64,000 nt of DNA, from NCBI GenBank assembly GCA_963514095.1, contig OY741283.1, forward strand, positions 6,492,406 to 6,556,405. Reading direction: 5' to 3'. Of the stretch, positions 57,107-64,000 are shown one piece after another. Position numbers and translations under genes: made by a program. Below the pieces are notes generated by a model. It made no database searches and was not told the DNA's origin. It saw only the letters and a program-made list of their open reading frames with translations. The stretch comes from Eutrigla gurnardus. Its lineage: Eukaryota > Chordata > Actinopteri > Perciformes > Triglidae. Position 1 is the first letter of the stretch. The number at the start of each line of letters is the position of its first letter.

Positions 57107-57721
57107 CTAGTGGTTTCATCCAATCCTGAGTGAGGATATTCAAGCCATCTCTGGCCAGGCGGGGTTTCGCCGCTATTCATATGCTAATTAGAGCCTTCGC
57201 TGTGGTTCGTTTCCGACAATTTTCGGCACAGACGAACGCGGCGTTCGCAGCCTGTAAATTGTCGTTAACTCCCGAAAATTAGGGAGATTTTCGGGCGTTT
57301 ACAGGGACGAAAATCCGACTTTTCATGCAGTGTAAGCTGCAGTTCGCTCCGTAAATAAAACGTGCTGTTGGATTAGGAAAGGTGAAAGTTGTCCCATGAC
57401 GCCCCATAATACGGTGCAAGCAGATAACAGAATATTTAAATCCATCCAGCATCATGTCATTGTCCTGATTTATTAGTCTGAAAACCTAAAGCATTGGTGG
57501 GCCCGTTAATCTAATCATGTAAGGGAGAGGGATTTGAATTAGTTATCATTAGCTTCCCTCTCCTGAGTCACCACCTGCCAGTGATTTCTCTGTTAGGCAC
57601 AATAATGTGCTCGAGTGTTTGACCGAAACATCGCGGCTACGTAGATGCACTACGTTAATAAAACCGTGTTACAATTCTGAAGTTGGAACGGACTAAAAAT
57701 ACAGATAACTTGAGGAAAGAT

Positions 57722-57880
57722 TGCTAGTTTAGCTTAGCACAAAGACTGGGAACGGGGGGAAACGGCTAGCATACAACAAGCAACGCCACACAAAACCACA
57801 ACCAAACTACATTTGACTTGTTAACTCGTTGAAGGAGCCAGACAAGCTGTTTCCAGTCTTTATGCTAAGCTAAGCTAACC
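57722..57880. mobile_element. Foldback MITE of a common teleost type
   Basis: The left arm (57,727-57,753; GTTTAGCTTAGCACAAAGAC) and right arm (57,850-57,878; CAGTCTTTATGCTAAGCTAA) are inverted copies of each other, with GGGGGGAAACGGCTAGC just inside. Arms made of AGCTTAGCATAAAGACTGG followed by GGGGGAAAC are, from memory, very common in fish genomes. No coding capacity. The full element may extend further on both sides. Confidence 0.75.
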
Positions 57881-59854
57881 AGATGTTAAGGCTAACACTC
57901 ATTTGTAGCACACAGATGTGAGAGTGGTATCCATCTTCTCCAAAACACTGCTGTTGAATATGGACCACAACACCCCCAGAAGGCACATTGGTATGTTCCG
58001 TTGTCCTAGAAACATCCGACCTAACACCTGACACAAAATTTCATTTTCACCCCACCATGTGTTTTAAAACTCACTTTAACCTGTAAAATTTGACTTTACT
58101 GGCAAAAAACCTATCAAGCCAAGAACTCCATCACCTGATATTTCTGTTGGATTTAAATCTGTCTCTTTAACACACACACACACACGGTCCTCTTCTTCCG
58201 CAGCTGTTTTGTCACCTGTCAGCGCTGACATCAGTTAGGAAGGCCGTCTCAGGCCCGCTCCAGCGTCACTAACCCATTTTGACGGACACCGCGTCCCTCC
58301 GTTCAACCCCACTCTGCTCGCCGCTCGCTGATATGAATAAGCGGTCGCCCCGCCATGAAGACGTGTGACCTTTTCCAAGTCAAAGTGGCACTCCCTTAGC
58401 GTTGCGGTCTCACGGTGTTCTCTGTGGTGGATGGCATGATTAATGGATCATTTGGCACTTGTGAGGAATGCGTAGAATAATGTTGTAGAATTTATTATCA
58501 ATCATAATTTAAATACTTCTGTAATTACTCACCTGTTACTTGGAGAGCAAAAAGTGTTGCAAATGACTTTACAGGTCAGTTAATGACTCTGACTTTGGGT
58601 TTATTGGTCAAAAAGACGCTTCATGAGGTGGGAATAATAAGATGCTGGTTTGTCACACCTGTATGTAACCTTCCAGGCTCCACACAGAAATAAACAGAAA
58701 TATCAGACGTTCCTTGATAATCGAATCACCAAATGTGAGTTCTAACAATTATATCTAACAACAACAAACAGCTTTTGTGAAATGAACCTGAGACAGAAAG
58801 AAAAGCGCCACCAGGACTCCCTCCAAGCTGTTTTTTTGTAGAGTTTGTTAAACCAGCAGCGGCTTTGAACTAAGCAGTCTGGAGATCCAGGGACGCATTT
58901 GACTGGACGATACTAGTTATCTCTGGAAAACAGCTCTCTGTTTATCTGTCTGGTTCCATCTCTTGTTCTCAATTCAATTCAATATTCTATATTGGCATGA
59001 GTGTAACAAAGGCAATTTTGGCAAAGCGTCATGGCTAAAGATATTAATACAGCAGCAGATCCAAGAATCTGCTGCTGTCTCCGTGCCAGCATTTCGACTT
59101 ATTTCCACACACAAGCAGTTCATTGGAACGCTTTAGATCTGATCAGATCCACCGATGTGACTTTTTCAGTCCCCGTCCTGATACCTGGGCTTCGGCCGAG
59201 CACTGATCTGATACCAGTGTTTAATTAATAAGCTGCCTCACTGTGTGGAAGGGATCCTGTTTATGTGTAAATTGGCATTAGGATCGACTTAAACTGGTTT
59301 AAATACATTTACTGAATTGTTATTTTATTATGAATAATGGTATCTGATACCAGATCAACCCATTGTCTGCGATAAACAAGCAGTTATTTGAGTCTGTATC
59401 TCTACCGGTGCATTTACCGGTGATTGATCTTCCATCAGAAGCAGAATTGATGAATGCTACCATTTTGTAGTAGAGGCTGCATATCTGATTATCATTTTTT
59501 TATGATCACGATGATTATGATTTTTTTAGATTTACAATCTTTTCTCTTGCCACTAATTCAATTCAATATTTATTTCTAAATATAATTACATCACAAATCA
59601 CAAATTTGCCTCACAAAGTTTTACAATCGGTCCAACATGGGACATCCTCTTTGTGTCGGATAAGGACAAACTCTTCATAAAAAACAGGACAAAACCGTAA
59701 TAACATGACAGTGTTGATAAAATTGATTTTAGGTTTTGGGTGAACAGACTCTCCTGGAGGTCGAGGCCTTAAAGGGCATCATGACTAAAAACAGTAACAC
59801 CATCACGTGGGACATTTTCATCATCCCCACAGATAAACATCATCTCAGTCACTG

Positions 59855-59884
59855 TCATCGTCATCATCATCATCATCATCATCA
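59855..59884. repeat. (TCA)10 trinucleotide repeat
   Basis: Tandem TCA/ATC triplets, with related imperfect triplets to about 59,930. The His-rich open frame across it is an artefact. Confidence 0.93.
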
Positions 59885-60100
59885 GCATTACTGCCATCAT
59901 TGTAATCATCATTACTGTCATTATGAAATGAACATAATCATATCTCATCTAATCTATCTCTCTGCTTCTTTGTCAACATGAACGGAGAGAGGCCTGTCAG
60001 AAAACAGGATGACATATTACTCCAGTTTAAAATTTCATATGGACATTTTCTGAAAAAAACCCTCTATATTGTGTCTCCTTTCTCCATCATAGGGCAAAGG

Positions 60101-60202
<102 letters not shown>

Positions 60203-62282
60203 CTGAGTGCTGCAGGGCCCTAAATGTCAACGCTCACTCAGTCCATTTGTTGATAAATTGATTGATCGCTGTGTGTTTGTGGGTTCATGTGTGGTGAAAC
60301 GCAGCTGCCATAGAAACACAGGCGAGCCGACGTACAACCGTTCGATACTAGTGACGGATTTTAGTCTCACGCCTCTCAATCCATCAATCTAAATATCCTC
60401 TTTGTCCTGGTGTATTTTTGCAGTTTCCATTCCTAGTTCTTATTGAGTGGTTTCCCCCCCGCCCACCAATCACAGCGCGAGTATGATTCGGTGATTAACA
60501 GCTTGTCGAATCACGCCGCCCGAGTCACACATCCAGTTCTCCCGACGTCATCCTTCCCCCCCCCCCCGTGACATTTGAATCGTGCTCCTTCCTCCCGAGC
60601 GGCGCTGACGTGTTACGATACATTAGTGAAGGATCATGATGATGGGAGTTCAGAGTTATGGAATATGAGTAATTGTTGTGGTCATAGTGCGTGACATATA
60701 ACATCAGCGGGAGTTGATGGCGTTGGTGAAGAAGCAGCCTGGGAGCCCGAGGACACGCGCGTGCTGACATTTTGAAGCCGTATAAAAAATAATTTAGCTG
60801 CGTTAGATAAGTGACAGTACAGACTGATTGACATATTGAATCAATGTACAGTTATGTGATAAAAAGCCCGTAGAGATTTTCTCTCATCTGTGTGTGTGTG
60901 AGAGAGAAAGAAGCTTCTAGTTGACGTGGTGATTGGTAATAATTAGCTCAGGACTGCAGGAATGTCTCCAGGCTATCCGTCTCTCTTTGCCTGAGATTGC
61001 CTGCAGTATTTTTCAGTTAACTTCAAAGTTAAATAAGATTTCCTGGTAATATTGATGCTGCTGCACAGCGGAGGTTGGATGGATTCATATCTGTGTGGTG
61101 AAAATGTATTCTATTAAATAATTAACTGTTTTAAATCTCAGTTGAACCTCCTTTTTATGATTGATTTCCCATTTTACTTACACACAACATACTAGATCAA
61201 ATGATTTAGTGCATATTGAATAAATAAATGCTAAAAAAACTACAAAAACATGTCGAATTTAGTGAGGAAGGAAGTGCATCCAACACATTTGACCCCCCGA
61301 GGACAGACGCATCCTGTTGTGGAGTTCTGGGAACAGGAAATGTAAACTGTTTACAAGAAAACTCCACAGGGCACCTTGTACATTTTTAGCCACGCTTGCA
61401 GCATGGCTCTAGTTTTGTTTGGTCCAAGCGGAAATATCTCAGCTTTGGCACGCCATCGGATTTTGGGAGAGGTGGAACCCTGCGGACCTCAAAGAGCTGT
61501 TTTGTTAAATAATCAAATAAATCGTCAATCTATCGCCACACAATTGTATTTAAGTATTCAGTATACTACATTAAATGAGAGCGCTCCAAGTGGCCGTTCT
61601 CTGCAGTACACGTATATCCGTGCGTGGCTTTTATTAAGTATCTGCTGGATGTGAGTTACAACAGATCCTGGAGTCAATTGTTTGTTGTGTGAGAGTCTAT
61701 TGAAACGGCCCATATCTCTTCCACAGTAAATGGCTTGTATCGGGTAAAGGCATATTATGGCATTGCACAGCTAAATTGTGAGACTGTCTCCTTTTGTTTT
61801 GGCTGTCCCCTCTCCATCCATCACTCTCTCACTCCCTCTCTACCTGTCTGCTCTACCTCGCTCTCTCTCTAAGCCTGCCAGCCGTGGATTCTGAGGACCG
61901 GAGCGGGGGCTGACAGACATATGGAGCTATTGTGGTTGTTGATGGTGATGACACCGCGATTCGTTTGAGCACCTCCCCGTCGTCCTGATTCATTAGTCCT
62001 GGCTTCTCATAAAGCTGCTGAACACAGACACCCGAGCATAAATAGGGACACACACACACACTTCAAACACACACACACACAGACAGACAGACACTGAAAT
62101 ATGCAGAGATACAGCCGTAGACAACACATGGAGTGTGATGCATTTTGTGCATCACGAACACACAGCGGCACTAAACGCACCACTAATAAATCATAGTAAA
62201 TCAATCAGTCATTGAGGCAGAAATATTTTAATTAATTCCTGCACGCTCACACCTGCATAAATACATAAACACACACCATCTC

Positions 62283-62284
<2 letters not shown>

Positions 62285-62326
<42 letters not shown>
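62285..62326. repeat. (AC)21 microsatellite
   Basis: Uninterrupted AC dinucleotides. Confidence 0.97.
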
Positions 62327-62330
<4 letters not shown>

Positions 62331-62460
62331 GCCGTACAAGATGTGCTGACACATTAAAGGCACTCTGTCCTCTTTCCCCCCAAGGATTCTGGTAATTAGA
62401 TTCTTACAGGCCAAGTCTCTCAATTTCACTACATTTAATTGGAAATGCACACACATACGT

Positions 62461-62461
<1 letters not shown>

Positions 62462-62519
<58 letters not shown>
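62462..62519. repeat. (CA)29 microsatellite
   Basis: Uninterrupted CA dinucleotides. Confidence 0.97.
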
Positions 62520-62521
<2 letters not shown>

Positions 62522-63974
62522 AGGCTCCACAGGTCCACGCTTGTTGATCACAAGCCGGGACTGTGCCGCTCTAATAATTAATTTCTACCCTGGCCCCCCT
62601 CACACGCCTCATTTACCAATCAATCCCTTCTTTGTTTTATGAATTCTATTAAGTCGGCCCCGTTCCGCCGGAGCGCGATGGAGGCAAAGACGGGGAGTCT
62701 CCGGGATGCATTCTGGCTGCACGGCAGAGTTCAGCCGCATATTAAGTGTTTCATGCATGGGTGGGCTGCAGGGAGGTGAGCGTGTCGAAAACGTCTGCAT
62801 GTGTGTGTGTGTGTGTGTGGGTGTGTGTGTGTGGGTGAGTGCTGCTCTCTGCATAGCATTGATTGACACTGACAGCTCAGCCCTGGGCTTTCTTCAGGGA
62901 TTAAAAACCTGAATCCACAGAGGCATTTAAAATTTGATCAAGAAATGAATCATCTGCGTGCGTTCAATACACGGAGTGTGATGGAGGGGAGCAATCGTGG
63001 CAGCAAAATGTACCATAAAAGCGTGGACTTCCAGCAGGCTGCGGCTCCTCCGGCTCATTAAAATGCCATTTCATCCTCTGGACCTCGCTGGTCTTCTGCC
63101 TGCTGGTGACTTGGAGTTGAAAGTGGCAACCTGCCCATAGTTGAGGGAATAGTTTAAAGTGTTGGGAAGTAGGCGTGTTGCAGCGTTTTGGATGATGCCA
63201 CTCTCATGTAAACTGTGAATATATCAGGATTTTTATATTGGTTTATTGAGTTTCCCTTTTCTTTCATCATCATGTCATGTTACTGGTCTTTTATGGATGT
63301 ACAGTTTGTGTAGAATAGAATAACATTTAAACTGGTCGGCTCGCTCTGGAACTACTTTCTACAGAATAAATAGAATAAAGAAAACATTTTATTCTGAGTA
63401 ACTGGGACATTGTTTCCAGAGTTCAATACCTTCAAACCGTGGCCAAAAAGCAAGTCATTTGTGCAGCAACATATACGTGTAAATGAGTAAATCCACGTGT
63501 TTTTCTTTGTAATTTGAGTTTAATGACCCTTCAAAGTCATCGGGGACAATTAATTACAGAGAGTGTGTGATATCTTGAGAAAGCAGACTTCTGCTGACAC
63601 CTTGCTTGGCGCGGCATCTGTAGAGTGTACACTCCACCGGGACACACACACACACACACACTGACAGAAGAAATGGCTGGACTGCCTAGAAAAATGGCTG
63701 TGCGGGTAGACAGACAGGCAGACAGACAGGTCTACTGAGACGGTACAATGAGAGGCAAGTTGCTCATTAAGTGAGCGTTCCGATGCAGTGCCATGTAATA
63801 TATTATTATTATTCTTATTATTAAGAAGTGGAGCAAGCAATTAAGGAAGGCAATTTAATCTGTTGTGGATGCAGACACGAGCAGCGAACTAGACCATGAA
63901 AGCTCTCTATTTTTGACGACACTTCACATCCCTGGAGAGGCAGAGAGCATCCTGGGGCACTCTTACTGCTGCCT

Positions 63975-64000
63975 ACACACACACACACACACACACACAC
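63975..64000. repeat. (AC)n microsatellite cut by the window end
   Basis: AC dinucleotides running to the last base of the window. Confidence 0.97.

Larger units (their letters stand above)
54189..57332. mobile_element. Complete 3.1-kb TIR DNA transposon, CACTA/EnSpm-like, with TAA target duplication
   Basis: The ends are 27-bp terminal inverted repeats (54,189-54,215 and 57,306-57,332) with one mismatch; both begin CACTGCATGAAAAGT. TAA flanks the element on both sides (54,186-54,188 and 57,333-57,335), a 3-bp target duplication. Subterminal DNA has repeated words (AATTGACGTG on the left), a CCCGAAAAT hairpin (57,271-57,295) and a nested repeat set (56,900-57,106). Inside are a spliced plus-strand C14orf93-like gene and a minus-strand transposase-like C-terminal fragment. 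CAC-start TIRs and a 3-bp duplication suit the CACTA/EnSpm group. PIF-Harbinger (TWA target) is the main alternative. A full transposase is absent, so mobilisation would need help in trans. Confidence 0.85.

Noticed and set aside
54189..57332. PIF-Harbinger assignment of the transposon
   Set aside because: The TAA duplication fits, but the CACTG termini and the transposase-like C-terminal fragment fit CACTA/EnSpm better; kept only as an alternative.
59736..59981. His-rich open frame
   Set aside because: Produced by the (TCA)n repeat; no exon context.

Overview
The window looks like genomic DNA from a ray-finned (teleost) fish. Evidence: compact spliced vertebrate genes with GT/AG introns of about 80-700 bp, very abundant (AC)n/(GT)n, (TC)n and (TA)n microsatellites, a foldback MITE of a type common in fish, and a TIR DNA transposon. 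I cannot assign the species. SGSM3, GTPBP1 and galectin-1/2 genes all lie on human 22q13.1 (established knowledge), so this is plausibly a teleost segment matching that block.

Layout. 1-14.4 kb: AT-rich non-coding DNA with simple repeats and a degenerate SINE-like fragment; no gene recognised. 14.5-24.65 kb (+): sgsm3, a TBC/SH3/RUN Rab-GAP-type protein, with a promoter-proximal non-coding exon and 20 coding exons that I joined in frame (755 aa). 25.27-31.95 kb (-): gtpbp1, a translational-type GTPase, 14 coding exons joined in frame (687 aa). These two genes are tail to tail. 34.66-38.32 kb (+): a galectin of the lgals1/2 type, 4 exons, 134 aa, with a TATA box. 38.3-64 kb: mostly non-coding and microsatellite-rich. 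It holds a candidate promoter plus first exon (about 47.8-49.5 kb, donor at 49,520), two short coding-like pieces at 41.1-41.3 and 47.5-47.6 kb, a long pyrimidine tract at 50.2-50.5 kb, and a complete 3.1-kb TIR transposon (54,189-57,332) with a TAA target duplication. The transposon carries a spliced C14orf93-like gene (+) and a transposase-like C-terminal fragment (-).

The three well-supported host genes are not an operon and share no obvious pathway: SGSM3 acts on small GTPases and membrane traffic, GTPBP1 is an EF1A-like GTPase linked to mRNA turnover and ribosome rescue, and the galectin binds beta-galactosides.

The two observations most worth a second look are (1) a duplicated alternative terminal exon of sgsm3 at 23,350-23,421, whose differences from the normal last exon are mostly synonymous over the HHLFSWD core, and (2) the CACTG-ended transposon carrying its own spliced C14orf93-like gene.
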